In this document: piece by piece, positions 21,112 to 33,800 of the stretch
How the letters are laid out: the number at the start of each line of letters is the position of its first letter
Numbering within the stretch: position 1 is the stretch's first letter
NCBI GenBank assembly: GCA_021234155.1
Contig: JAJEKV010000002.1
Location: forward strand, 3,058,936-3,122,935
Direction: 5' to 3'
Source of the DNA: Isoetes taiwanensis
Lineage: Eukaryota; Streptophyta; Lycopodiopsida; Isoetales; Isoetaceae
DNA length: 64,000 bases
Notes under the pieces: generated by a model
Databases searched by the model: none
What the model saw: only the letters and a program-made list of their open reading frames with translations
Told to the model about the DNA's origin: nothing
Position numbers and translations under genes: made by a program

Positions 21112-22135
21112 TTATTTTAGACCAGCAAAACTATATTGTCTACTTATTGTCTCTAACATTGCATGCAACAATCCATTTGAGGAATAATTGACAAGCTGCC
21201 TCTGCTTAGCGATCGATGCTAAGTAATGGATGATGGATTCCTCTAGCACAAAATATAGTACAATGGATCGAGAAAGGTCCAACAACCGGATTGGCAACCT
21301 GACGGGAGATGTTTCCAATGTGCTGGTTTTGATCAAGGTCAAACTCCTCGATACTGAACAGTTTTCCATTGATTATGGGGATGGCTTCAGTGATCTCTGT
21401 ATTGCTGATCTTCAGGTAGCACGCACCAATTATGGATGAAACATACATAAACGACGGGAAATAAGTTATAGATTGGGAACAACAAATCTAACACCATCAT
21501 TGGGAACAATGAATCTAACACCAGCATTACACACACAAAAAAAACTACTATATTCACGTAGACATCCCTGATTACAAAAAGGCAACACATCTATATGTAC
21601 AATATATACATAACAGATTAAGACATGTCAATACTACCCCTCAGCGAACCAGTTCTTAACCATTTTCTTCAGACAACTAGCACAACAACCAAATTTACCG
21701 TCTTCACTATCTTCAATGGCAACCATGCGAGAATAGTCTTCACAACTAAATACAACGTCCATATCGAACAGAAGCTCAACAGGACACAAAAAAGGACCTT
21801 CGGATCCCAATCTTCCACCCACATAAGACATATCCAAAAAAACTAAAAGCATTTTCACCGCTATCATCTTCATCTACTGCAATGCCAATGTCCTCTAAAC
21901 ATAGAGCCGGAATCTCATTGTCATACCATTGCAATTCAGACTCTCCTATAATGCCATTCACTTCGCAATCACGAAAATCTAACGGGGCTTTTCCATCCCT
22001 ATGGTTAAAACAAACATCATTGTCATCATCCTCAGACAGAAACCATTCATCACATCTCTGTCTTTTATATACTGGCAGCAATTCGTCTTCTTCATCCGAA
22101 ATAATCTCCCCATGTTTCCGTTTTTTGGTCGCCAT
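21112..22135 (-). pseudogene. Uncharacterised ORFs upstream of the Helitron Rep
   Basis: ORF 21776-22135 starts MATKKRKHGEIISDEEDELL, a basic nuclear-localisation-like stretch followed by acidic sequence. It is continued in other frames by 21634-21873 (GKFGCCASCLKKMVKNWF) and 21206-21448 (YLKISNTEITEAIPIINGKL). Same strand and position suggest either the 5' part of the Helitron gene, an accessory ORF, or a host gene fragment. The Cys pattern could be a decayed zinc site. I do not recognise the family. Confidence 0.35.
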
Positions 22136-22149
22136 TGATCCATAAACGA

Positions 22150-23039
22150 AATTAAACCAATACTATATATACACAATTCATAGATCCGTCACCCGACAAA
22201 CTTTAACAACATAATTTAATGATCCAATCCAATATTAATTACCATACTTATCCATGTAATACGACAGTCACTAACTATAAAAAAAAAACACAAAAACGAC
22301 ACCTTTTCGTAAGAATGATCTTCCACATCCAATCGACCCAATTGTTAGCTTGCAGCTGTACCAAAATCCAATCTTGCACACTACTGTCTTCTCAAAATCG
22401 ACACATCAAGGCAACGATTTTTTTTTTTTTAATGCCTTTTTTCTTCCTATTTCTTGGATTTTTTTAATATCTATTTTTTCCTCAGAAAGGTACGTGGCAT
22501 CTTCAGAAATAAGCATCTTAAAAGAATATTCTAAAGGAATTTTTGTAGGAGAGTTATATATGTTAGATAGCATACATTATCCTGACTGAACCACTAGCTT
22601 TTATTACATCTGAAAAAATTGAGGCAAAAATCTCTAAGCTTGGTCATAGAAGTACAAATGTCCACCACTGGAAAATGGCAGTTGCTAGCACACTGCCAGA
22701 CTATAAGAGTGATGCGCCAACAACTAAACAATGATTGTCAACTGCCTTGAGCAATGTGCCCACCCAATGGCAAATAGCGCCCACCTCAAGTGTAGCTAGC
22801 CATGTTTACATAATATATAATATGGACATGATCCATATGAAATGAACTAGTCTTTGAGAAAATATTACATTGCTCACAGCCATATTTGGTATCAATTAAT
22901 GAAATTTAAGGCTAATGAAAATACTTTTTACAAAATAAATATTGCCCCGCAAAGGACATTTCTCGAGGCAGCAGAAGAAGCTGATGACACCAGTATAATC
23001 TCTTGCAATGAGTGTATACTAAAGGATCACCCTCATAAA
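22150..23039. other. AT-rich spacer between Helitron unit and PP2A-A gene
   Basis: No gene recognised. It presumably contains the 3' untranslated region and polyadenylation signals of the PP2A-A gene, whose coding part ends at 23040. A 12-base T-run lies near 22420. Confidence 0.4.
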
Positions 23040-26000
23040 TCATGTCGACATGAGATGCTCAGAAGCCTGAAGAGCTTGACTTGCAAAATATCTTACGTCC
23101 ACATCTGCATCTTCATTAAGCTCAACTAGACATGGCTTTATTGTTTGTTCAGCCACCTGGACATCACATGGGTATAAGTCATTCTCCATAACCTTGTAAT
23201 CAAACAACTCAACTGTCCCCAATGACATGCTCTATACATACCGAGGGGTCGACAATTGGTAACAAAGATTGTAGAATCTTGGCAACATTGAACTTGATAT
23301 TTGGTACTCTGCAATCCAAAACCTGGTCAGAAACTACACCAAGAAAGCATGACGGAACTATTGGATTTGAAAAGCTTACATAGACTTTTATTTTTAACAA
23401 GGACTTTATTAATGAAGTAAACAATAGCCATGATTAAATAAATGACATGGTGGGGAGAAGACGGAAGCAAACCACAACAAAATCAATAATATAGTACCTG
23501 TCCTTTGCTGCATTTATAACTACTGGAAGCATGGTTTGGCATGTGACTTCAGCACCGACGACTGGAGCAAGTAATGAGATGGTTTGCAAAACTGTCATGC
23601 GGTATAGATAATGTTGATTGTTGATCATCTCCAGCACCTGCATTTCACAAGATCATCAAAATACCCGTACTCTAACTCCAGCACTAGAACTGTGACAGGG
23701 AGATCCAATTAACCTGAGGTATAATGTGTTGGCGGGCCCACTCGGGACCAAATTCTTCTGCTAATCGCTTTAGATTGTTGGCAGCTGCTTCTCTAATTGA
23801 AAACACCTAGCACAACAATAATTATACAACATAGAACAGGAATGCAAGCCTTCTGTTTGGAAGCCAATATATTTGTAAACACAAATACTCAGAAGAAACA
23901 TAAACTAGCAGGTCATGTCCTTTTAAGAATTATGGTTGCCCACCAGGATGAAAAATGTGTATATTGTATAAACTACATACTAACAAAAGTTAATGATAAT
24001 ATGGAGCTCATTTCTGTTGACATTTTTATCTCAGGATTCCATGAGATATGACAGATTTTCGCACGTTCATTTACCTCTATATCTTCAGCATATTAATTAC
24101 AGGTCAAAATCCAAACTAGTAAACATGTTAAGACTTAGTCAGCTGTCATTGTCATCAGCTGGTAGAACCAACACTTTTTGACACAAAGGAAACTAAGTTT
24201 TAGACCAATGGTATAAACCCAATTTAAGGGGCACACAACACCTGTCCCTTGATCATATTCGAGAAACATAAAAAGATTTTCATGCCACTCCACTCAGTTG
24301 TGATTACAGGATGAGAAAGAAACCTGGTCACCAAGCCACTGCATACATAGGGCTCCAAGCTTGTCATCAAAAAATTCGACCCCCAGCTGACTAGCAAGCA
24401 ACGGTATATACTCTATGATTGCAAGACGTACTCTCCAATGCCTGTCCTCTGCTAGCTCCACAATTGCAGGCAGAAGTGATTGAGACAGCAAATCAATACC
24501 AATAACCTGGTGACCATTATATAACCCACCAACACATGTTAGCGAACGAGCAATTTGCTTTCTAAGTTAACAAGCAAGAGTTACCTGATTAACTTGGTCA
24601 AGTTTACTAATGATGTTTAGGCGCACATCTGGAAATTCGTCCTTCAAAAGTGCCAAAAATATTGGCAGGAGCTGTTCAATGGTTGCTTCCTATATCACAA
24701 AGCATTGTAAGAACCACATCAAAGAACTTATCACTGAGCAATTAAGAACTTTCTGTACTGTCCTGCACCATGTGTCTACCTTTTCTAACGGCATAACACA
24801 TCATAGCTGCACCAAAACTTAAGTTATGGTTCCATACTAAATCAACTACTTCCCAAAACAATGTTCTTTTTACCATCCCTTTCCCTGTATTTCCCTTCTC
24901 TACTACACTAAACAATTTCAACAATTTCCTTTTATCCTCCATTTCCCTGTATTCGCCTTCCATATTAGATATTCCCCTTCACGTTTTAGATTCAGGCTAC
25001 TACCTTTCCCAGAACAGGTGCCATCCCCATTATAACAGATGCAAGAGCAGCACGAACATGCTGTGATGAATCAGTTGCAAGTTCCTGTTTCAACAGAAAG
25101 AATCAGTTTGCAACATAAACAACCAGAATAAAACCAGCTTATATCAAACATAGTGGAAAATGGACCTTCACACACGGAAGAATATGCTGCAACGCAAGCT
25201 GAAGACTGACGATCCGACAAAACTTTGTCACCTTACCCGCAGCTGCTATACGAACCTCTGCCTCATTGTCACGGAGGAGTCGAACATATGCTGGAACTAA
25301 ATCCGTCCTATAACAAAAGCCAATACAGGTGCATATTTACCAGGTGTTTAAAAGCAAGTCATGTTTTAGCATACCTTCCACAAATGAAACATCAAAAAAC
25401 AGAATTGCATTATACTTTGGTCCTTGAAATTTTATAAGTTTCAGTGTTAGTATGCATGTTCTAATTTGCATATTTCTATCATGCATAATACTTATGGGTA
25501 AATCTTATAAAAAACGTGCATGGTGTAGTGTCGTAGGCCAAAAATAATAATAATTTCTCTAATGAAGCACAAGCATTATTAAGTGTCAATACCAACTTCT
25601 GACAGTTTGACTAACACGAGACGAGGCGACGAAGCCGAGACGTATAGATAATATCTCGGCAAGAACTTCACCAGCACAATGAGATTACGATGAAGATAGT
25701 CCTCAATAGCATACATACCTTGTATGTTCTGGCCCAACTGCTTCACAAAGCTCATATAACTGGTTGGCGACCATATATCTTACTCGCCATGATTTGTCCT
25801 GGAACACTACACACGTGAGCTAGACCTAATCATTGTTGTAGCTGATTCAGGAAAGAAAATTGCATTTACCTGGGAAAAATTGACAATCACTGGAAGAATA
25901 TGGGCAACACAGTCCTGGGGCTCAAGTAACTTTCCAAGAGCTGCACATCCTTCAACAGCCAACAACCGCACAGAATCTTGATCTAAAACCGGACACACAC

Positions 26001-27371
26001 GATCAGTTTATTAAAAACAATTTTCACATTAAGCCTGGCTGTAGAACATCTTCGATTTAGTAAGCATACTGCACTAAAACATCACAACAATGCGGTAACT
26101 TCAAAAATTAATGCAGAAGGGTCACATGGGATCCTTCTGAAGAGAATATGATGGACATTGTTATCAAATGCCGTTATATTATTCTTGCATGCTGCTGAAG
26201 TTTGCTGAGAATTTAACATCTGGACATATCCATAATCTAAATAGCAATACTGCTTGGTAGAAAAAACTCGCAGTGTTTGTCATTTTTTCATATGAACTTT
26301 TCCTTCAAAAAACTATATTTGCAGAGCTATTAGGAACAATGCGTGAGTCCTTGTATATAATCTCGCTGCAGCCTGCAACTTTCCTAGTATGATCAAGATA
26401 GGGCTTTCAATAACGAGATTCTGCACGTGCATAATCTAAATGATTGATGCAGCATAATTACAAGGATGGCAATAGCAGGCAATCGGATCATAAGCTGATC
26501 CATCACGAACAATATCATTCCATATGTAAAATTGTAGAGACTGGTTACTGTTTCCAAACATGGTGGTCTAACAACTTGTGCTTTCCAAACAACAGTATGT
26601 CTAAACCATCAAAAGATACATACCATCTTGAGTGAGATCTCTGAAAAAGGAAATAATGTCGGTCTTTAGATATGGAGGTTCGACAGTGGCAGCAAATTTT
26701 CCCAAATTTGATGCAGCTGATCTTCTCACCATTGGCATGTCATCATGAGCAAGTTGGTTGTATAAAGCTCTCAACTCACCGCGCAGTGGATCTGATGCGC
26801 TTGGGTAAGCAATGTGAAACAAATAGCAGGCAGAAACTCGTGCTGTGAACCATTCTCCTACTCCAAGTCTCTGCATTTTGCATGTCAAAGTCTTACATAT
26901 TGTGTAGCATAGAAACAGCAAAATATACCTACGAATTTGATCGTATTGCACACAATCTGAAAGAAGTATGAGACAAAGCTCCACACCTTCAAGACGTGAA
27001 TAAACCAATCAACGAGAGCCCTTTTCTTCATCTGCGAACCTATTCTACACAAAGGTTCAACAACCCTTTCTCGAACGACAGTTTCTTCAACGGTGCAAAG
27101 GGTTTCGAGAGGGAGCAACAAAAGATGGGCATAGTCAACACCACCAACGTAGAATATGAATGCTCCAAGCTCGTCAGCCATAGCGAGCAAGACCTCATCG
27201 TCATCGTCATTATTTTCACTCAAAAATGGGATGAGCTCCTTACGGGTTCGTTCTTCACCGAGAGCCTGTAGAAAGGCACCGGATCGAGTTGAGGCAGAGC
27301 TGGATATCGTCGTTCTTAAGCTCGTCTATGAGTATAGCGATGGGGTAAAGGGGTTCGTCCACCATAGCCAT
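23040..27371 (-). pseudogene. PP2AA: PP2A 65-kDa regulatory subunit A (scaffold), 12 exons, exon 1 frameshifted
   Basis: PP2A-A is the HEAT-repeat scaffold that joins catalytic and B subunits of protein phosphatase 2A in cytosol and nucleus. The exons are: 26987-27371, 26624-26870, 25870-25982, 25719-25798, 25166-25307, 25004-25084, 24585-24689, 24324-24506, 23714-23806, 23498-23637, 23242-23308 and 23040-23156. All introns are GT-AG. Hallmarks are [75 protein letters not shown] and DVDVRYFASQAL. The exons sum to 1753 nt, and adding 8 nt gives 587 codons including the stop, the normal family length. In exon 1 the family's SIRRLSTIARALGEE region reads [10 protein letters not shown] and then stops, exactly as if 8 nt were deleted near 27267. 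Exon 1 also has unusual substitutions (IFYVGG, KKRALVDWFIHVLK). A restart at ATG 27181 is possible. Either a recent pseudogene or an assembly error. Confidence 0.85.
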
Positions 27372-27418
27372 GGGCAAGGCAAGGCCTCCTTTTGGGCCCT
27401 CTGTGCGCTGGGTCTTTC

Positions 27419-27443
27419 TGTTCCTCTCTCTCTCTCTTCCGTC
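27419..27443. repeat. CT/GA-rich tract in the presumed PP2A-A 5' leader
   Basis: A (CT)n run on the plus strand, hence GA-rich in the transcript direction, about 50 bases upstream of the start codon. GA/CT tracts are common in plant 5' leaders and core promoters. Confidence 0.6.
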
Positions 27444-27730
27444 CTCTTCGTTCAAAACCGAAGTATTAACTCCTTTACACTTTTGCACAATTTTGCATTC
27501 ATCACCATAACAGTATTTGCCAAACCTTTGACTACCTAATAGTTCTCCATTGCAAATACGTGCTCCGTATATTCAATCTTTTAGTACATAAAATAAGGAG
27601 TTTCCTTTGTTATACACTTTTTAATATGGTTTCGAGTAGCCCCTGAAGGGCAAGCCCTCGCTCGTGTGGGTATTGAGCATATTCCAAGTATATGCTAGTA
27701 TATACAGGAATATTTATCCTAACTATCTTA

Positions 27731-28516
27731 AACCTGCAACAGCAAGTAACTTTGCCCTTAAGATTTCCTCCGCAGTTTCGGTCCTCTATTTGGCCAGAAA
27801 ACGCATCCTTCTTTGCCGGACTCCATCATAGTATACTCAATTCTAGCTTCAAATCCATAGTAGAAAGTTTGCAAGCAGATCTTGATGGGGAAACCAATTG
27901 ATTGTGATAGCTGAACTAGTAATCTTTATAAATTCCTATTCATTTCTGTTGCATTTTGTTCAGAACTCGAAGTTGTAGCTTTTTTTAAGTACTTGCTTAT
28001 ATGAGCCGAGTTATTCTATTAGGCATATTGAATAAAAGTCCTGCACAGGGTCAAAGAAACATGACAAAACAAGAGAGAAGACATGAAACGAGAAGCCAAG
28101 CAAGGGTCACTTTTCTGCTTTAAAAAAAACCTAAACCTGCAACAGAGGTAACTCTATAATTCTCTCTATAAGATTTCCTTCGTAGTTTTGGTCCCCTGTT
28201 TGGCCAAAAAATGCATCCTTCTTTGCCGGACTCCCTCGTAGTATACTCAATTCTAGCTTCAAATTCGAAGCAAAGGTCTTGCAGACAGATCTTGATGGGA
28301 AAACAGACTGATTTTGATAGTTGAACTAGTATTCTTTTTAAATTCCTATTCATTTTTGTTTCTTTCTGTTTAGAACTCGAAGTTGTAGCTTGTTTTACGT
28401 ACTTTCTTATGTGAGCCGAGTTATTCTATTAGGCATATTGAACAAATATCCTACATAGGGTCAAAGAAACAAGAGAGAAGACAATGGAACGAGAAGCCAA
28501 GCAAGAGTAACTTATT
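27731..28516. repeat. Tandem duplication of about 390 bp (two diverged copies, period 400)
   Basis: Copy 1 (about 27731-28114) and copy 2 (about 28131-28516) start with AAACCTGCAACAG and share long stretches such as GCATCCTTCTTTGCCGGACT, GAACTCGAAGTTGTAGC, GAGCCGAGTTATTCTATTAG and AGGGTCAAAGAAAC. They end at GAGAAGCCAAGCAAG. Differences are substitutions and small indels, so the duplication is not recent. No coding sequence is evident in either copy. Confidence 0.85.
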
Positions 28517-29340
28517 TTAAGAAAAAGCCTCAAAAGCATTGCTCCATCATATTTTGCAAGTAAAGAGATGCTTCCTTTGTCTTTAAGAGATTCTGTTATG
28601 ATTTTCTAGTTCTAAAAGAAGGGAGAAGAAGAACGTAGCAAAAGTTATAGTTGTTCCCATTATAACAAACTACTAGGGTTCATACTTTAAGATTTCGTGT
28701 TTCATCCAGGAGCAGATTATGCACAGGTCACATTCTTGCTTTTCTTAAATGGAATAGTCTATTAGTAATAAATAAAACTTCGAAGGGAGAAAGAAAAATG
28801 ATCCATGGGCACATGGTAAAACCGTGAGCAATAACTGCACCGAATCCAGTTATAATGACCAAGTCATAGCCTAATATTCATATAAAAGTTCTGCTATTAT
28901 CTTTTTTCTTCAAATCTGCCAGGTGTGGATGGGAAAATGTCCTTCTCGGCACATGATCATTATCCTGAAGATGGTCATATGTGCAGTTTTCAAACGCAAT
29001 CATTGAAGCAACAAACAACTATGTTGTGTCAATGAAAAATCTTAACTTCTTAATAGTATATTCTCTCAGTGGCTTTCAGTTTCATCCCTTTTCACTTTAG
29101 GGCATGGCTTTCAGCTTGGCCAAACAACTTCTGACTTGTTTCTAACATAGAATAACCATTCCATTAGAATAACTCGAGTGGCATTATATCATTAGATTCT
29201 AGCACGTCAGCATGTACATATTGTTCAATTGTAAAATCAAACACTAAGGGAGAGGTGACCTGTACTAGAAACTACTGTAAGGTTTGGATAATGTAGCATG
29301 ATTGCACTTAGCAAATTGATATGCAAATAGGCAGACTAGA
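28517..29340. other. Non-coding region, nothing recognised
   Basis: AT-rich sequence without open frames of note or obvious repeats. Confidence 0.45.
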
Positions 29341-29357
29341 AGATCAAGGAGTGATGT

Positions 29358-29421
29358 CCATCGATTGCAGCCCATCTGTATCTCGGTCTCCATCGATTGC
29401 AGCCCAACTGTATCTCGGCTT
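29358..29421. repeat. 32-bp tandem duplication
   Basis: Two adjacent 32-base units beginning CCATCGATTGCAGCCCA and ending TGTATCTCGG plus a few bases, with only a few differences. They lie at the downstream end of the second family A unit. Confidence 0.85.
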
Positions 29422-29691
29422 ACCTGTGAAGTAGGTCTGGTATTTATTTTTTATTTTTTCATCTTCATCTGCATTTCCTTTCAATAGCATGGGTGGCAGA
29501 GGAGTGCTATTCGGAGCATTGTTCAACTAGTTGAGGCGTAGTTATAATTCAGGTTGCACTGGCAGAACATGTGCCTCACTCCTGTTGAGGCACATGTGAG
29601 TGATGTAATATTGATATTCCTTCACCTTCTTTTTGCTCACTCACCCTTGCTCATCATATGTGCCTACAGAAATATGTGAACCCTCCTAAAT

Positions 29692-32115
29692 TTAGTTCTG
29701 ACTATACAAGCAGTTCGATAAGCTCGCAAAGCGCATTAGTATAACCAAGTGATAAACCTTCGCTGTTGTTCTGTTGGCTATCCTTGTAAACAACTCCAAG
29801 TATCTCTTGCATCTCCATACTTTGATTATACCACGTAAATCAATAAAGGTCAGGGTTGCATTCTCAGAAATGCTGGCAGATACAGAAATACCCTCTTTCG
29901 TGACCAGGTGAACAATATTGTTCTTCTTCTTCATTCTCCTGGCCTCTTCCGGCTTCAATATTGACCTGTTAGGTTCCAAAGAAGAAATGGGCAAGTTATC
30001 AAGCACGTGATCTTTATTCCAATTGCTTTTCATGTATTCAGCGTCAGCACTAGTAATATCTAATATCCTTTGTTCAGTGAAATCTGGAAAATCCTGTAGC
30101 AGCTCTTCAAAAAAGGTGTATTCCTTCCCGAGTACGTTACTGGCATAAGACAAAATTTCCCTCCTCATGAAGGTTAAAGTTCTGATGTCAATTGCCCTTT
30201 GGTTGCAATCAAATCTGCCGGAATATCCAGATTGCACTTTCAGCTAGATCTTCCCTTCTAGAATTTCATCTAGCAACTGGGCTAGTTCTGCGTTCGATAT
30301 GCCTCGGAGGTATATGAGCTAAGTTTTATTGAAAAAATATACTTGGTTTCTTTGAGGCCTGACCATGATCATCATATAGTTTCTTGCTCACCCATTTTGT
30401 AACCACATCAATCAATTTCCTCCAGACCCTCTCCGCTAAAAATATGAACTGTTTCTCATCCTTCAGCTCCTTGACCTTTAATGTCGTAGTGGCTATGTCA
30501 ATAAAATCCTGCAAGGAAGAGGTCATCAGTCGTATACCTTATGCTGATGCCGAAGCTATTGACGAGTTTCTATGAGCGGTTCCTTATACACCGTGTTGCA
30601 ATCACCTCATTACATTGAATGCTTAACTCGATGTATTCTTTGTCTGTCAAATTCCCGTTAAGCACCCTTGATCTTCTTCGTGCATATGCCTTTGCAAATT
30701 CTAGTTGGTGCTTCAGTTTTCCAATGACTCCACAAAGTAGCTATGCAGCACATATGCTATGATTCCCAGGAATTATATAGAATTTCTTCCCCTCCAAATC
30801 CTCTGGTGTGGTTCAGGTGATCTTTTTTCTGTAAAATGAGATCTGCAATTGTCATTGTCAGAAATACTTTATTTAAAGATTTACCTGGTAATGGGGTCAA
30901 ATGGCACCACATCCGTAGGTGTCAAACACTTCTGTCGGGTAACTGTGGAAGCTTCTAACCAATGTCTGCACGTGGTTATTGGACCACATTCTATGGGTTA
31001 AATTTGCCAGAGCTGGCCCACAATAAAAAATAGACACTTTCATAAACCAATTTACGCCCATCGGATATAATCGTTTAAACTGCTCTAGTTTAAGAGCAGT
31101 TTGCTCGGCCATCTTTTTCTCTTCCTCATGATTAAACCTCAAGTCAGGGTTATTGCTGAGTGCATTTGGCCATCCCAGAGCATGTAAGGATGACCCACCT
31201 TTGATTGAAGGAGGTATTTGGGAATTGGACGGCTGGGAGCTGTCATCGGTATTGTCTTGTCGTAGCCTGATCTTGAATGTGGATATTTTCCTGGGAAATG
31301 CATCTGGGGTCTTCATGGCTAGGGGTTGGGTCGGATTGACGACAGCGGATGGCTCAATGACAGGTGTGGGCTCCACAAGCGTGGATCATGCCGCTGACAG
31401 TTCGCCTAAGCAGCTATTGGTTTCACGCTTCTTTTCTTGGCCATTGCCTTAGCCAATTGGTATCCATTCTTAAAGGCATCTTTTCATCTCGTTTGGCCTT
31501 CAATGCTATGCTTGGAAGTTTCTTATCATCTGATAACCCCTTTCTACATGTAGAAAACCCCACTAGAATATCTCTGTTGCCTTTTATACCTGACAAGGAC
31601 AAGGACTTATAAGATGGCAAAATCCAACCGAAGCCCTTTGCGCTGGTAGGTACATTCTTTCCAGTGGCCATCTTGTTCATCTTGCTGGCAGTCATCATTG
31701 AAGGATCATAGTTTCTCCACTTCAAAACATACTCCAAGAATTGAAATTGAAGGGTGTCTTCGATACTACATATGAGAGTGTTTTCCACGTTGTTCTTGTT
31801 GTCTTTCCACATTGCCATAACAATGCCTATCTGCTCGACATCATCTTGACTGGAACATGTCCACAAGAACAAGCACAGGTTTTTCCAACGATCTCCTCTG
31901 ATATGCAGAATAGCCTGTGCAATTCCTATGCACCATTCTCGATCATTGAAAGACGTGAGGATGCGCATAAGCTCGACATCAGCCCCCCTGAATAGCTCCA
32001 AGGCTGAAACACCATATAGCTGATCAGTCTTTGCTACAAACAATCGCAGCCTCGATTCTATGAAGCACTGCAAGAATAAAAAAGGAATAATAACATAGAG
32101 AATGCTAACATGCAC
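29692..32115 (-). pseudogene. Transposon-like family A, copy 2
   Basis: Minus-strand ORFs in order from the right. 31423-32115 has YGVSALELFRGADVELMRI and LEYVLKWRNYDPSMM. 30897-31376 has a Pro/Ser-rich start, then RLYPMGVNWFMKVS and WSNNHVQTLVRSF, with DVVPFDPITR in an adjacent frame at about 30900. 30326-30526 has KQFIFLAERVWRKLIDVV. 29692-30237 has MRREILSYASNVLG and KKKNNIVHLVTKEGISVS. The DVVPFDP block and the FIFLAERVW helix match the family at 1-3.4 kb. The separate ORFs could be exons, since AG/GT sites occur between them, or one frame broken by mutations. The methyltransferase-like segment of copy 1 is not visible here. Product unknown. Confidence 0.5.
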
Positions 32116-32133
32116 AAAAGCGATGCTTGGCAG

Positions 32134-32372
32134 GATCGCAGAGGCGATCTCGATTGAGCACTTTCTGTTTTAGACCCAGCAGCCAACCTGTTCCGAAGCA
32201 CGTTCTGACTCAAGCTCAATTAGATCGCGCTGGCAACCTTAGCGAAATGACATTAGCCTACTCTGTGCAACTTTTTTAATCGTTGGGATTGCGGTCGCAA
32301 TCCCAGCAAGAAAACAACACACTATACCCAGAACATCTACTGCTCAGCAAGATCGCGTCGCGATCTTGCTGA
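32134..32372. repeat. Three short GC-core palindromes
   Basis: Palindromes at 32134-32149 (GATCGC arms, 4-base loop), 32284-32305 (10-base arms TGGGATTGCG, 2-base loop) and 32344-32372 (14-base arms TCAGCAAGATCGCG, 1-base loop). They lie just upstream of the second family A unit, as the GGGCGGGCGCCC palindromes lie around the first. Confidence 0.85.
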
Positions 32373-33601
32373 ACAAAGCATTCATTCCTACGAAAGAAAA
32401 TATTACGATGCTAAACCAAGAACTGATAAGAAGCGCAAAAACTTCCCTTCTTTGAGAATGTCTCTTCTCGACATGGATCGTGGGCGCTAGGAACTTCCAG
32501 AAAAGTATGAAAAATTGGGTAACTTTTTGGGCGCTAAACTGTCTGGGCGCTGAAATTCTTCCGAGGCACTCGTGATTTCTTCCAGTCTTTTGCAAAAATG
32601 AGAAATTTATAGCACTGCCATAATGGTGCTGCCATTAATAGCACTGTCATAATGATGCTGCCATTATAGCGCTGCCATAATGACTGTCAGCATCATTATG
32701 GCCGGCGACGCCATAGGGAATCCGATAAAATCACTTTTCCGTCTGCATATTGCAGGTTGACGTGGACGTCCTGATGAGAAATTTAAATCCAGAAAGTGAT
32801 ACTTAACTACCTCTATCAGTGGCGTGTCAAACCATAAAACATCCACGGAACAAAGAACAGTTCTTTTCCCACAGAAATTGATATTTTAATTACGGACGGA
32901 AATTGACATTTCATTTTGAATATTGAATCCATTCTTGACGCTGCTTTTAGTGGAATGACATTCGACATTCGACATTGGAATGTCTAGTCTCTGAAGCCGC
33001 TCATCGGGTGCACTATGATCGAACTAGAATCACAGATTTAGAAGGCAGATTCATCCGAAATCGAAGGCACTCACAATGACAAATAGAGCGCCATGCAATT
33101 GATCACTGAATTACAGTAATTTCGGTGGCAGCGATTTATACATGTATTTCTGCGTTAAATTTCATCTCTGAACTGATCCTCCAGCTTTCACAGAAGAATG
33201 ACTTGCCCTCCCAGTCTCTAACCTCCAGTTTTTACCCAAAAAAGATAGTCACAATTGCTGTAGTCGCATTAGCGTTCCCGATGCTACATATTTGTTGTCT
33301 TCCTGTGATTAACACAATTTCTCAAAAGACAACACTCATTAACCACCGCTAATTCTCATTACACCTGTTGTCTATTAATTGCAACATGCTGCCCAAGTAT
33401 TTGATTTGGATCTGCTATAGTTTGGTTAATGGATTTCAAGTTCAAAAGAATCGCCGCAACGATCATTTACAGCATTTTACTATTTCTCTGAGTCATTGCA
33501 TTCTACTTTCTCTGCGAGTCATTGCATTTGCATCCTGCTTTGCATGTTGAAACTAGAAATCATAGGAAAGTCCCATCCTCTTGCACAAGTTGTAACCCTA
33601 G
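32373..33601. other. Non-coding region with short CATAATG-type repeats
   Basis: Between about 32610 and 32700 the words ATAGCACTGCCATAATG and GCTGCCATTA recur several times in both orientations, giving a small decayed repeat cluster. No gene recognised in the remainder. Confidence 0.5.
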
Positions 33602-33625
33602 CAAACATCGCCATAGCGATGTTTG
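33602..33625. repeat. Short palindrome with CGATG-type core
   Basis: Arms CAAACATCGC (33602-33611) and GCGATGTTTG (33616-33625) with loop CATA. It lies upstream of the second DUF7869-type unit, in the same relative place as the palindromes ahead of copy 1. Confidence 0.85.
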
Positions 33626-33800
33626 TTGAGCACTTTGTATATTGTCTGTGACTGTTAAGGCTAGAATTTTGGAGTTTGATTGCAAAAATCCGCGAACCTG
33701 ACGAGCACTTATTTTTGCAGAGTGGAGGATGTAGTGGAACTTCACATGCTCGGTATGGAGGTAGCACAAGGCAGAGCACATACTTTCATGCACCATCACA

